A program made the translations under genes and the position numbers. Shown piece after piece: positions 8,980 to 19,554 of a DNA stretch of 64,000 nucleotides. The notes under the pieces were generated by a model. That model did no database searches. It was given only the letters and a program-made list of their open reading frames with translations, and was not told the DNA's origin. The stretch spans positions 124,001 through 188,000 of the forward strand of contig JAGYKP010000100.1 in the NCBI GenBank assembly GCA_018401555.1, written 5' to 3'. The stretch is from Halomonas sp. (GTDB lineage: Bacteria; Pseudomonadota; Gammaproteobacteria; Pseudomonadales; Halomonadaceae). Position 1 is the first letter of the stretch. Each line of letters opens with the position of its first letter.

Positions 8980-9875
8980 TTAACTGCGATAACGGTAGAC
9001 CCGCAGGCTGGGCAGGAAGGGCTCGTCCTCGAGGCGTTCGTCGCGGCGGCGGGCGCGGGTGCGTGCCTCGGGCGGTTGCAGCGGCGGCAGGTTGTGGTCG
9101 GGCAGGCGGCCGTCGGGCGCGGGGATAAACAGCGGCAGGGCGACGTTCATGGCGCGGCGGGTGCGGCCGTCGTCGAGGGCTCGCGATAGAAGAGGTTGGC
9201 GCGCATCAGCGGCGCCTGACGCTGCACCTGGGCCAGGGGCTCGCCGCTGGGCAGGCCCGCCAGCTTGCGCAGCTGGATGCGAATATGCGGTGCGTCGCTG
9301 TCGAGGGCCAGCAGCTTCTGCTCGGCCTCTCGCACCGTCAACTTCTTGATCGAGCGCCCGCTCGAGTACCAGGCCAGGCGCACTCGGGCCAGCGGCGCCT
9401 CACTTGCGGGAATGGCGCGCCAGCACTGCTTGAGGTGCACCCGGGCCAGCCCCTCGCCGCGCAGGTGGTCGTGCAGGGCAGGGTGGCGGAAGGGTAGCAC
9501 CGCCTTGGCCTCGGGGATCAGCGCCGGTACCTGGTCGCGAATCCTGGCGGTCAGGGCGGCGAACTCGGCCTTGGCCGTATTGGCCGCCGCCACGGCCTCC
9601 ATCACGCTCTCGCTCGCCGCCACCAGGCCGATATGCGCACGCGTGGCGCGGCCGTCCTGGCCATCCTGATACCAGACATCCTGCAGCGCCCGGCGCAGCC
9701 ACTCCTCGGCACGGGCGTGCTCGACCGGCTCGGGCTCGCCGAAGATCCAGCAGGCGCCGGAGGCGCGGGCATACACTTCGGCGACCTCGGCGGTACGCTC
9801 GATCAGGGCGTCGAAGACCGCCTCCAGCTCGGCGAGCAGGCGGTACTCCGGCGGCTGGATATGGGGCGCCGTCAT
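8980..9875 (-). CDS. tus: DNA replication terminus site-binding protein, Tus-like (one apparent frameshift)
   Basis: Tus binds Ter sites and stops replication forks in one direction. This ~298-residue protein matches the Tus layout by eye: a helical N-terminal half, then RVRLAWYSSGRSIKKLTVREAEQKL, which aligns with the E. coli stretch containing RFGWANKHIIKNL, and a C-terminus ending LPSLRVYRYRS, comparable to the LIIPRLHLYVAD end. The length fits (E. coli Tus is 309). The frame breaks near 9180, in a C run; the corrected C-terminus continues DDGRTRRAMNVALPLFIPAPDGRL. It lies 2 bp after yacG and probably shares its promoter. No Ter-like site is evident beside the gene. Confidence 0.72.
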
Positions 9876-9877
9876 GG

Positions 9878-10108
9878 CTATTGCTCGTCCTGGAAGGCAC
9901 GCTCGGCGCGCATGATCATCTCGTCGATCTCGGTCTCGTCCATGGCCGGCTCACCGGCGATGCGGTGGCTGCCATCGGCCCAGGCGCCGAGATCGATCAG
10001 CCGGCAGCGCTTGCTGCAGAAGGGGCGGTAGGGGTTGTCCTCGCGCCATTGGACCTTCTTGCGGCACTGGGGACAGGCGACTTCCAGGGGGCGATTTGAA
10101 TCGGTCAT
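9878..10108 (-). CDS. yacG: DNA gyrase inhibitor YacG
   Basis: YacG is a small zinc protein that binds GyrB and inhibits DNA gyrase. The 76-residue product has the four Cys zinc ligands in CPQC near residue 12 and CSKRC near residue 31, followed by [18 protein letters not shown], a signature of the family. It lies between coaE and the tus-like gene on the same strand, a frequent coaE-yacG pairing. The following gene starts 2 bp after its stop. Confidence 0.94.
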   Translation of the reverse strand: MTDSNRPLEVACPQCRKKVQWREDNPYRPFCSKRCRLIDLGAWADGSHRIAGEPAMDETEIDEMIMRAERAFQDEQ

Positions 10109-10231
10109 GGGGCTCCGGGGAGAGGGTTGGTTGTTGAGTACATAAGGGGCAGGTCCAGAGGTATCCTCAGAGTTTTACATTTAAATCAAGAGACTGCATG
10201 TTTCTAGCGGATGCCAGAGAGATCGGTGTAG

Positions 10232-10319
10232 CCCTTGGGGTCTGACCCCCATGTTGTTGATTGCTCAGTCATGTCAGATTGTTGGTGCAACACGCAGCAG
10301 CGGGGTCAGACCCCAAGGG
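10232..10319. repeat. 87-bp inverted-repeat element, GGGGTCAGACCCC family
   Basis: Terminal arms around 10233-10249 and 10302-10318 are perfect reverse complements. The inner text (TTGTTGATTG ... TTGGTGCAACACGCAGCAG) matches the element at 7317-7403 in order and spacing. It lies between coaE and yacG. Confidence 0.8.
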
Positions 10320-10351
10320 CGCGGCAGCGTGCTAAGCCCCATGGTCTGACC

Positions 10352-12541
<2,190 letters not shown>

Positions 12542-12552
<11 letters not shown>

Positions 12553-12805
12553 GGTGGCTGCAGCCCTTGCGCCGTACGACCACCTCGAGCCCCATCAAGT
12601 CCAGCACGTCCAATACCTTCTGCAATTGCAGGGTCGGCTTGCCCCGCTCCAGGTCGACGATGAAGCGATTGCCGGTGCCGGCCAGCCCGGCCAGGTCGAT
12701 CTGCAACAGCCCCTGCTCGGTGCGCATCTGGCGCACCAGCCTGCCGAGCTCTTCGCTGTCACGGATGGTGGCGGCCTGGGGAGTGAGGGAGTCGGTGGTC
12801 GGCAT
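12542..12805 (-). CDS. hipB: HipB-like XRE-family antitoxin (module 1)
   Basis: This 87-residue helix-turn-helix protein (LVRQMRTEQGLLQIDLAGLAGTGNRFIVDLERGKPTLQLQKVLDVLDLMGLEV) is of the HipB type. It would bind HipA and repress the operon. Three near-identical palindromes lie directly upstream (12821-12936) and are its probable operators. It is co-transcribed with hipA, with an 11-bp overlap. Confidence 0.92.
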
Positions 12806-12820
12806 GGAAACCTGTATGTG

Positions 12821-12936
12821 ATTACCGTTCGGTAATTCTAGCCAGGATTCCGGTGCCTCGCAACGAAATAATTACCGAGCGGTAACAATTCTAGCAGCTA
12901 AGGTTAGATTAATGAACGAAATTACCGATCGGTAAT
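12821..12936. promoter_or_regulatory. Three evenly spaced ATTACCGNNCGGTAAT operators
   Basis: Sixteen-base palindromes lie at 12821-12836, 12871-12886 and 12921-12936, each with ATTACCG and CGGTAA arms around two variable bases (only the final base of the second copy deviates). They are exactly 50 bp apart, start to start. They lie immediately upstream of hipB, so autoregulation by HipB or HipAB is the natural reading. Confidence 0.85.
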
Positions 12937-12968
12937 CATTCGATGGAGTCGTGGGTGAAGCAGGCATT

Positions 12969-13029
12969 ATGCTGGTGGTGAGATGTATGGATGCCTGGGG
13001 CATGCCTGTCTCCTGGGCTTGGGCCATGA
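12969..13029. repeat. 61-bp direct repeat, copy A
   Basis: This 61-bp segment matches 13820-13880 in the same orientation with only two mismatches. Copy A lies just after the end of the HepT gene. Copy B covers the 5' end of the MntA gene, so the MntA/HepT module is bracketed. Confidence 0.85.
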
Positions 13030-13043
13030 TTTCCGTTTGCTTG

Positions 13044-13454
13044 CTAGGCCAGCTCGATCAGGCGTCTGGCGTAGGCCAGCAGGTCGTCGGTATGTTTTTC
13101 GATAATGGCGACCACAATGGGGATCTGCACCGCCTGGTAATCGTGAACGGCGATATTGCGAAAGCCGGTCATCTGCTTCATGGCAGTGGCCAGGCTTCCA
13201 TCGATGACTTTCTCACGCGCCAGGATGTTGAAGACATCCCTAACGCCCTGGGGCAGCCCCAACTGGCGTGTGCGTATCAGCCGGTTGCCCGCATCTATGG
13301 TGGCTTCACAAGCCCGTTGCAGGTTGAGGGATGGCGGCGTCCGGCGGGTCTGGTCATCCAGAAAAGTGTCAGGATCCTTGGCGTACTCCTCCCGAGCACG
13401 CGCCACGCAACGTTCGATGCTGGCTGCCTTGTTCAACAGGACGTCATCGGCCAT
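13044..13454 (-). CDS. hepT: HepT toxin (type VII toxin-antitoxin, second module)
   Basis: This ~136-residue HEPN protein (DUF86/HepT) has the catalytic motif R-x4-H-x-Y as RNIAVHDY. The start ATG at 13454 (MADDVLLNKAAS) overlaps the end of the mntA gene by 11 bp; a longer start at 13481 is possible. HepT is an RNase that its MntA partner silences by AMPylating the motif Tyr. The gene is intact and lies inside the repeat-bracketed segment. Confidence 0.9.
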   Translation of the reverse strand: MADDVLLNKAASIERCVARAREEYAKDPDTFLDDQTRRTPPSLNLQRACEATIDAGNRLIRTRQLGLPQGVRDVFNILAREKVIDGSLATAMKQMTGFRNIAVHDYQAVQIPIVVAIIEKHTDDLLAYARRLIELA

Positions 13455-13878
13455 GCACACTGCCTCGTTGCTTGATGTCATCGATCAGTCCCCGCCGCTG
13501 GATGGCGAGGTCCCAGTATTCGCTCTGCACCATCAGCTCGAATTCGTCGGCCTCTGACCCGCACGCCCAAAGCCGCCTGCCCTCGCTGAGTACCTGCTGC
13601 TGGAACACCGTCGAGGCCTGACGCAGGTCGACCAAGTCCACTTCCCGGTTCAAACGCTCGGCGAGCTCACCGGCCAGCGCCCAACGCCGGGCGGCACTCA
13701 GCGGCTTGGGTAGCAGGATGGCGATGTCTGCGTCGCTCTGTTCGGTTGCATGGCCCGTGGCCTGGCTGCCGAACAGATAGATTGCCTGCAGCTCGGGCAG
13801 GGGCTCTCTCAAGTATTCGATGCTGGTGGTGAGATGGTTGGATGCCTGGGGCATGCCTGTCTCCTGGGCTTGGGCCAT
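13444..13878 (-). CDS. mntA: MntA antitoxin nucleotidyltransferase (second module)
   Basis: This 144-residue minimal nucleotidyltransferase has the exact signature GS-x10-D-x-D (LFGSQATGHATEQSDADIAI) and the third acidic residue in REVDLVDL. It AMPylates the HepT Tyr in characterised type VII pairs. The first residues (MAQAQETGMPQASN) are encoded inside direct-repeat copy B, so the true start may be a later codon. It overlaps hepT by 11 bp. Confidence 0.9.
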   Translation of the reverse strand: MAQAQETGMPQASNHLTTSIEYLREPLPELQAIYLFGSQATGHATEQSDADIAILLPKPLSAARRWALAGELAERLNREVDLVDLRQASTVFQQQVLSEGRRLWACGSEADEFELMVQSEYWDLAIQRRGLIDDIKQRGSVHGR

Positions 13879-13880
13879 GA
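13820..13880. repeat. 61-bp direct repeat, copy B
   Basis: It is nearly identical (59 of 61 positions) to 12969-13029 and overlaps the start codon and first codons of mntA. Recombination between the copies would remove the whole toxin-antitoxin pair. Confidence 0.85.
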
Positions 13881-13975
13881 CTTGAGTCTATCACCTTGAT
13901 CTGGGTGCTGGCGGCAAGCCCGCTCCTGCTCCATGGTTGTCCTATCACTCATGGATGTTGCAACAGGAGAGGATG

Positions 13976-16389
13976 ATGGTCGAGCCGCTTGGCGTGACGC
14001 AGGTGTTTCAGGCGTGTTCGGAGGAGGCGTTCACCTTCGAGGTCTCGAGCGAACTGGAGTCGCTGGATCTGCTGGCCGGCCACGAGCGGGCCCGGGAGGC
14101 GCTGGCCTTCGGTACGGCGATCCGCAGCGACGGCTTCAACCTGTTCGTGCTCGGTCAGCCGGGGCACGGCAAGCACAGCCTGGTGGGGCGCTACCTGAAC
14201 GAGCGCTCGAGCAACGACCCCGCGCCGCCGGACTGGTGCTATCTCTACAACTTCGAGGATCCCTCGGTGCCGCTCTATCTGGAGTTGCCCCGGGGGCTGG
14301 GTCGCCAGCTGCGCGGCGATATCGAGTCGCTGACCGACGAGCTGCGCGGGGCGATCCCGGCGGTGTTCGAGAGCGACGAGTACCAGAATCGCCTGCAGGA
14401 GATGAAGCAGGCCATGGGCGAGCGCCAGCGCGATGCCATCGAGGCGGTGCGTCGCGAGGCCCGCGAGCAGGGCGTGCTGCTGCTCTCTACGCCCAACGGT
14501 TTCAGCTTCGCCCCCGCCGACGGCGACAACGACAAGATGATGTCGCCCCAGGAGTACGAGAAGCTGCCCCAGGAGGAGCGCGAGCGCATCGAGCACACGG
14601 TGGAGATCCTGCAGCGCAAGCTGACCCAGACGATCCGCCGTATGCCTCGGTTGGCCAAGGAGCTGCGCGAGCAGGTCCAGCAGCTCAACGAGGAGGTGCT
14701 GCAGAACGCCATCGGTGCGCCGCTGGCGGAGCTGGAGGAGCGCTACCAGGCCGAAGAGGGCGTCATCGCCCATCTGACGGCGATTCGCGAGGCGATCCTG
14801 CAGCACGCCGAGGCCTTTACCGCCGACGACCCGGAGATACCGCCGGAGGCGATCTTCAGCCGTTTCTATATCAACCTGCTGGTCGACAACGCCGATACCC
14901 AGGGCGCCCCGGTGATCTATCAGGACCTGCCGGGCCACCAGCACCTGGTGGGGCGCATCGAGCACCATGTGCACAACGGCACCCTGCTCACCGACTTCTC
15001 GCTGATCCGCGCCGGGGCCCTGCATCGCGCCAACGGCGGCTATCTGGTGCTGGATATCCGCGGCCTGCTGACCCAGCCCGGCGCCTGGGAGACCCTCAAG
15101 CGGGTGCTGCATGCCGGCGAGATTCGCACCGAATCGCTGGAGCAGGCCTACGGGCTGATCAGTACCGTGAGCCTGGAACCCCAGCCGATCCCGCTGGACG
15201 TCAAGATCGTGTTGCTCGGCGAGCGGTTGCTCTACTACCTGCTCTGCGAACACGACCCGGAATTCCTGGAGCTGTTCAAGGTGCAGGTCGACCTGGAGGA
15301 CGAGCTCGAGCGCAACGAGGAGAGCCTGGCGCTCTATGCGCGGATGATCGCCACCCTGGCGCGGGAGGCGGCCCTGGCGCCGCTGGATCGCAGCGGCGTC
15401 GCGGCGACCATCGAGCGCGCTAGCCGCCTGGCCGACGACCAGCAGCGCCTGACCGCGCGCCACCGCGACCTGCATGACCTGCTGATGGAGGCCGATCACT
15501 GGGCCACCGTGGCGGGTTCCAGCGTGATCCAGCGTGAGCACGTGGAGAAGGCGGTGGCCCAGCAGCTGTGGCGGGCCGGGCGCATCCGCGAGCGCAGCCA
15601 TGAGCAGATCACCCGCGGCACCCATATGATCGCCACCGAGGGGCGCGTGGTGGGGCAGGTCAACGGTCTCTCGGTATTGGCGCTGGGGGACTTCGCCTTC
15701 GGCCAGCCCACCCGCATCACCGCCACGGCACGCCCCGGCAGCGGCCAGGTGGTAGATATCGAGCGCGAGGCACGCCTGGGCGGGCGCATTCACTCCAAGG
15801 CGGTAATGATCCTGTCGCGCTACCTGGCCGGCCGCTATGCCCGGGAGGCGCCGCTGTCGCTGTCGGCGAGCCTCGCCTTCGAGCAGTCCTACGGCGGCAT
15901 CGAGGGGGACAGCGCCTCGGTGGCTGAGGTGTGCGCGCTGGTCTCGGCGATCACCCAGGTGGGGCTCGACCAGTCGTTCGCGGTCACCGGCTCCATCAAC
16001 CAGCACGGCGAGGTGCAGGCGGTGGGCGGCGTCAACGAGAAGATCGAGGGCTTCTTCGATGTCTGCCGTGCGAGGGGCGAGCTGAGTGGCCAAGCGGTGA
16101 TCCTGCCGGCCACCAACGTCGAGCACCTGATGCTCAAGCACGAGGTGCGCGAGGCGATGGCGGCGGACGAGTTCCGCATCTACGCGGTGCGCCACGTGGA
16201 TGAGGCGCTCGGCCTGCTCACCGGCGAGACCCTGGGTGAGGCCGACGAAGAGGGCAACTTCCCGGCGGAGAGCCTCAACGGTCGCGTTCAGGCACGCCTG
16301 GCGGCCTTCCAGGCCGTGGTCAAGGCCGCTTCCGGCGACGACAAGGGGATGCCGTCGATGGCGGCGAGGAGGGCGGCGATGGCGACTGA
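13976..16389 (+). CDS. Lon-like ATP-dependent protease, LonC/YcbZ type (one apparent frameshift at the C-terminus)
   Basis: This ~804-residue AAA+ Lon-family protease lacks the usual Lon N-terminal domain. A P-loop-like GQPGHGKHSL lies near residue 55, a coiled-coil insert around residues 130-260, the AAA motif NGGYLVLDIRGL near residue 360, and a C-terminal protease domain with catalytic Ser in GDSASVAEV and Lys in GGVNEKIEGFF. The start is ATG 13976 (or 13973), behind AGGAGAGG. The frame runs on without a stop into the next gene. Restoring one G near 16347 gives an acidic tail ending GGDGD and a TGA at 16387-16389. The substrate is unknown; quality control is inferred from the family. Confidence 0.88.
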
Positions 16390-17187
16390 GGCGCAGGGCC
16401 CGTTGGAGCAGGGCCCCTTGAATCAAGATCCGTCGGTGCAGGCGGTCGACGCCGAGGCGCTACGCGTGCTGGCGCTGCTGGATGACTCCCGTCAGGGGCT
16501 GGCCGCACTCCAGGCCGCGGTGGCACTGGCGGAGCAGGCGCGTGCCGAGCTGGTGGCGCTGTTTGTCGAGGACCTGGACCTGCTGCACTGTGCCGCCTTC
16601 CCGTTTTCCCGGGAGGTGGGCGCCAGCAGCGGGGTGGTGCGACCGCTCAGCCTGGAGCTCATGGAGTCGAACCTGACCCGCCAGGTGCATCGGGTGGAGC
16701 GCGCGTTGCAGCAGGCCGCGGCAGGCAGGAGCTGCGCCATCGCCTGCAGGTCAGCCGGGGCCAGGTGGCAAGCGAGGCCCTGGCCGAGGCGTCGCCAGGC
16801 GATGTGCTGGTGCTGGGCAAGGCGGGCCTCTCGGCGCGCTGGGGCAGCCGGCTGGGCTCCACCAGCCGGCGGCTGATCCTGGAGGCGCCCTGCACGGTGA
16901 TCATCTGGGACGAGCGCCACCCGCCGGAACCGGGGCCGCTGCGTTACTTTGGTGGCGAGGCCCCGATACTGCCCTGGGGCGAGACGCCAGAGGAGGCGGT
17001 GCGCCGCCATCCGCTGTTCCTGGGGCGCGAGGAGCTGGCTTCCATGGATGCGTCGGCACTCGAGCGCTTCCTGGCCCGCGCCCGCCGCGGCGCCCTGGCC
17101 ATCACGCGTCAGCGGCTGATCACTTTGCTGGAACAGGACGCCGACCTGCTGGCCCGCATCCCGGTGCCCATCGTGGTGGTGCCGTGA
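16379..17187 (+). CDS. Usp-like protein (one apparent frameshift)
   Basis: This ~269-residue product has alternating hydrophobic strands and helices reminiscent of universal stress proteins: RVLALLDDSRQGLAALQAAVALAE, LVALFVEDLDLLH and, in the second half, VASEALAEASPGDVLVLGK with RLILEAPCTVIIWD. It ends IPVPIVVVP. A shift near 16725 joins the halves. The ATG at 16379 overlaps the TGA of the Lon-like protease, so the two look translationally coupled. The family call is by pattern only and could be wrong. Confidence 0.55.
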
Positions 17188-17211
17188 ATAGGGAACTTTG
17201 CCTACCCCTTG

Positions 17212-17231
17212 TTGTACAAAAACAAGTACAA
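17212..17231. promoter_or_regulatory. Operator-like TGTACA palindromes upstream of yefM
   Basis: TTGTAC at 17212-17217 and GTACAA at 17226-17231 form an inverted repeat with an 8-bp gap, and the left part TTGTACAA is itself a palindrome. E. coli YefM-YoeB binds TGTACA-centred palindromes. A TACAAT that could be a -10 box overlaps the right arm. Confidence 0.7.
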
Positions 17232-17263
17232 TGTATCTCGTGCATTTTGAGGAGCCAGTAGTT

Positions 17264-17518
17264 ATGGACACGATCACCTATAGCCATTTCCGTAATCAGC
17301 TAGCCAAGGTGCTGGATCGGGTCAATGACGACCATGTCCCCGTGCTGATTACCCGACAAAATGGGAAGCCGGCTATCGTCATGTCGGTCGAGGACTTCAA
17401 GTCCTACGAGGAAACGGCCTACCTGATGGCAAGTCCGCGCAATGCCCAGCGACTCAACGAGGCCATCGCCGAGGTCGAGCGTGGTGAGGCCGAAAACCAC
17501 CAGCTCCTGGAGCCATGA
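17264..17518 (+). CDS. yefM: YefM antitoxin
   Basis: This 84-residue Phd/YefM antitoxin (MDTITYSHFRNQLAKVLDRVNDDHVPVLITRQNGKPAIVMS) binds YoeB through its C-terminal part (SPRNAQRLNEAIAEVERGE) and DNA through its N-terminal part. The ATG at 17264 follows GAGGAG. It overlaps yoeB by 4 bp (ATGA). Confidence 0.96.
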   Translation: MDTITYSHFRNQLAKVLDRVNDDHVPVLITRQNGKPAIVMSVEDFKSYEETAYLMASPRNAQRLNEAIAEVERGEAENHQLLEP

Positions 17519-17769
17519 TGCTGTCCTGGGCCAGTAGCGCCTGGGAGGACTATCTCTACTGGCAGTCGCGCGACAAGAAAACGCTCAAGCGTATCAATAC
17601 GTTGATCAAGGACATCCAGCGGCAGCCTTTTGACGGGCTGGGAGATCCTGAGCCGCTGCGCCACCAATGGTCAGGGTATTGGTCGCGCCGCATCGATCGG
17701 GAGCATCGCCTGGTCTATCGTGTGACTGATCACGCCATCGTCATTGTTCAGTGCCGCTATCACTACTGA
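17515..17769 (+). CDS. yoeB: YoeB toxin
   Basis: This 84-residue ribosome-dependent endoribonuclease is close to E. coli YoeB in length and end: DYLYWQSRDKKTLKRINTLIKDI, GYWSRRIDREHRLVYRVTD, C-terminal CRYHY. The catalytic Glu, Arg and terminal His-Tyr of the family are present. It starts at ATG 17515 (or 17518) within the yefM stop. Confidence 0.97.
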   Translation: MMLSWASSAWEDYLYWQSRDKKTLKRINTLIKDIQRQPFDGLGDPEPLRHQWSGYWSRRIDREHRLVYRVTDHAIVIVQCRYHY

Positions 17770-17771
17770 GT

Positions 17772-18218
17772 TCACATTCCCCAGCTGACCCGGAACGATA
17801 GCCCGGTGGCCACGAAGGCCACCGAGAACAGCGTGACCGCGGCGATATGCCAGCCCATCAGCGGCAGAGTGGCGGGGGAGAGCCTGGGAATGACCCGGAA
17901 GCGGGCATGGGCGGCGACCAGGGCGGTGAGCAGCAGAAGCAGCAGCTTGATGCGGATAAGGTGGGCGATGGGGCCGGCGTCCAGGTCGAACCACAGCGCC
18001 AGCGACGGCACCTTCTGCCAGGCCAGCCAAACGCCGGTGACGATCTGCACCAGCAGCGCCGGCATGCCGAGCCTCTCGTAGCCCTGCTCGAACCAGTGCA
18101 GCGCGGCGACGTCGCGGCCCTTGAGTACCCGGGGCAGGATGGTGAAGGCGAGCACCAGGTGGCCACCGGTCCAGATGGTGGCGCCGAGCAGGTGCAGGAG
18201 CAGCAGGGTGGCGGTCAT
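17772..18218 (-). CDS. CopD-family membrane protein
   Basis: This 148-residue protein has about four membrane helices: LLLLHLLGATIWTGGHLVLAF, then ALLVQIVTGVWLAW, IRIKLLLLLLTALVAAHARF and AAVTLFSVAFVATGLSF. The opening resembles CopD-family (PF05425-like) proteins linked to copper handling or haem-type membrane electron carriers. Several His residues in helices could bind metal or haem. It is a single gene, convergent with yoeB. The function is family-level only. Confidence 0.65.
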   Translation of the reverse strand: MTATLLLLHLLGATIWTGGHLVLAFTILPRVLKGRDVAALHWFEQGYERLGMPALLVQIVTGVWLAWQKVPSLALWFDLDAGPIAHLIRIKLLLLLLTALVAAHARFRVIPRLSPATLPLMGWHIAAVTLFSVAFVATGLSFRVSWGM

Positions 18219-18340
18219 GTCGCCCTCCTTGGGCGAGAATGATTTTCGCTAATTCTACCGGGATGCCCTGGCCTGGCTATCTACCAGAGGAGGTAGGAGG
18301 TGCTATCTTGGGCCTCGATCGCCTATCGCAAGGAGCCGCC

Positions 18341-18923
18341 ATGACCACACCTCCTGATACATCCTCGAAGCCCCGGGACGAGAACGCCACCGCAGGCGAA
18401 GAGCGGCCGCTACGAGCGCACCTTCGAACGCTTCCTGTGGAACAGCCGGCTGCTGGTGATGTTGGCGGTGGTGCCGAGCCTGCTGGGGGCGCTGGTGCTG
18501 TTCATCATCGGCACCATGGATATCCTCAAGCTCACGGTGACCGCCGCGACCTACTACCTGGTCGGCGGGCAGCCCGATATCCACGAGACGGTGGTGCCGA
18601 GCGTGGTGATGGCCGTGGACATCTACCTGGTGGCCATCGTGCTGCTGATCTTCGGCCTGGGGGTGTATCGGTTGTTCGTGTCGCCGATCGAGCCAGCGGA
18701 GTCGCACCCGGCGTCTAATCCCTTCAATGTCTCGTCGTTCGACGAGCTCAAGGACAAGATCGCCCGGGTGGTGATCCTGGCGGTGATCATCGAGTTCTTC
18801 CGCGCCGTGGTGGATATCACCTTCGAGACGCCGCTGGATGCCATCTACCTGGCGCTCTCGGTGCTGGCCCTGGCCGGGGCCCTCTACCTGATGAGTCGCG
18901 CTCACAAGCACCATCGGGAGTAG
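18341..18923 (+). CDS. yqhA: YqhA family (UPF0114) membrane protein (one apparent frameshift)
   Basis: The start ATG at 18341 follows AAGGAG. After a polar N-terminus the frame shifts near 18403 to give RYERTFERFLWNSRLLVMLAVVPS, then three further membrane stretches (ALVLFIIGTMDIL, MAVDIYLVAIVLLIFGLGVYRLF, ARVVILAVIIEFFRAVVD) and SFDELKDKIA. This is the signature layout of YqhA/UPF0114 proteins of unknown function. Corrected length is about 193 residues. Confidence 0.82.
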
Positions 18924-18976
18924 GCTCGCCGACGCTATGGCACAATACTCCTTTTGATGTTCGACAAGGATCGCCA

Positions 18977-19441
18977 ATGGCGTATGTGCTGGTGATGGGC
19001 GGCCTCGCCCTCTCGGTAAGCTTCACCCTGGGCTGGGCGCTATGGCGCCTGGGCCGTGCTGCCCTGCGTTGGCTTGGCGGCGGCCCCGCGACGGGCAAGT
19101 CGAAGGTCAAGCCGCGGGCCCGCAAGCCTGCGGCGAGGAAGCCGGCCGCCAGCAAGGCGGCGACCCCGCGCAAGACGACCGCCCGGCAGCCGGCCAAGAC
19201 GCCCAGCGAGCCTTGGGGTCTCACCCGCTGGCTGGCGGCGCGTCACTCCCTGTTACCCCTGGCCAGCCTGGCACTGATGCTCTATGCCCTCGGGCGTATC
19301 GTGGTGTTCGGTCTTCAGCACCGCCCGGTGGAAGCCCCGGCATCATTTGCCCAGGTCGTCGACGTGGTGGGCTGGACAGCGGCAGTGCTTCTGGGCCTGG
19401 CGCTGCTCTCCCTGCTGGCGCGCTGGCGTTGCCGGGGCTAA
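18977..19441 (+). CDS. Hypothetical membrane protein with Lys/Ala-rich linker
   Basis: This 154-residue protein has an N-terminal membrane helix (VLVMGGLALSVSFTLGWALW), a ~45-residue positively charged linker of KPAARKPA-type repeats, and two C-terminal helices (LASLALMLYALGRIVVFGL and VVGWTAAVLLGLALLSLLA). I do not recognise the family. The linker could cross the periplasm or bind nucleic acid or polyphosphate, but this is not shown. Confidence 0.6.
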   Translation: MAYVLVMGGLALSVSFTLGWALWRLGRAALRWLGGGPATGKSKVKPRARKPAARKPAASKAATPRKTTARQPAKTPSEPWGLTRWLAARHSLLPLASLALMLYALGRIVVFGLQHRPVEAPASFAQVVDVVGWTAAVLLGLALLSLLARWRCRG

Positions 19442-19445
19442 GTCC

Positions 19446-19494
19446 CCCTTGGGGTCAGACCCCTAAGTGGATTGAGGGGTCTGACCCCATCGGG
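19446..19494. repeat. Short inverted-repeat element, GGGGTCAGACCCC family
   Basis: Arms GGGGTCAGACCCC (19451-19463) and GGGGTCTGACCCC (19476-19488) are reverse complements with only 12 bp between. It begins 5 bp after the preceding stop codon and could double as a terminator hairpin. Confidence 0.75.
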
Positions 19495-19554
19495 GCTGGC
19501 GAACCCCAGGGCGGCTGGCAGGTCCCAGCCTTAGCGAAGAGAAAGGAGACACCC

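Noticed and set aside
10125..10165. Ter site near the tus-like gene
   Set aside because: GTTGTTGAGTACATAAGG near 10131 has some superficial likeness to Ter sites but lacks the conserved core when compared base by base.
13937..16876. Apparent 979-residue fusion of a Lon-like protease and a Usp-like domain
   Set aside because: The join lies at an acidic C-terminal tail that gains a natural stop (16387-16389) when one G is restored near 16347. The second half also breaks again near 16725. A fusion created by an indel is more likely.
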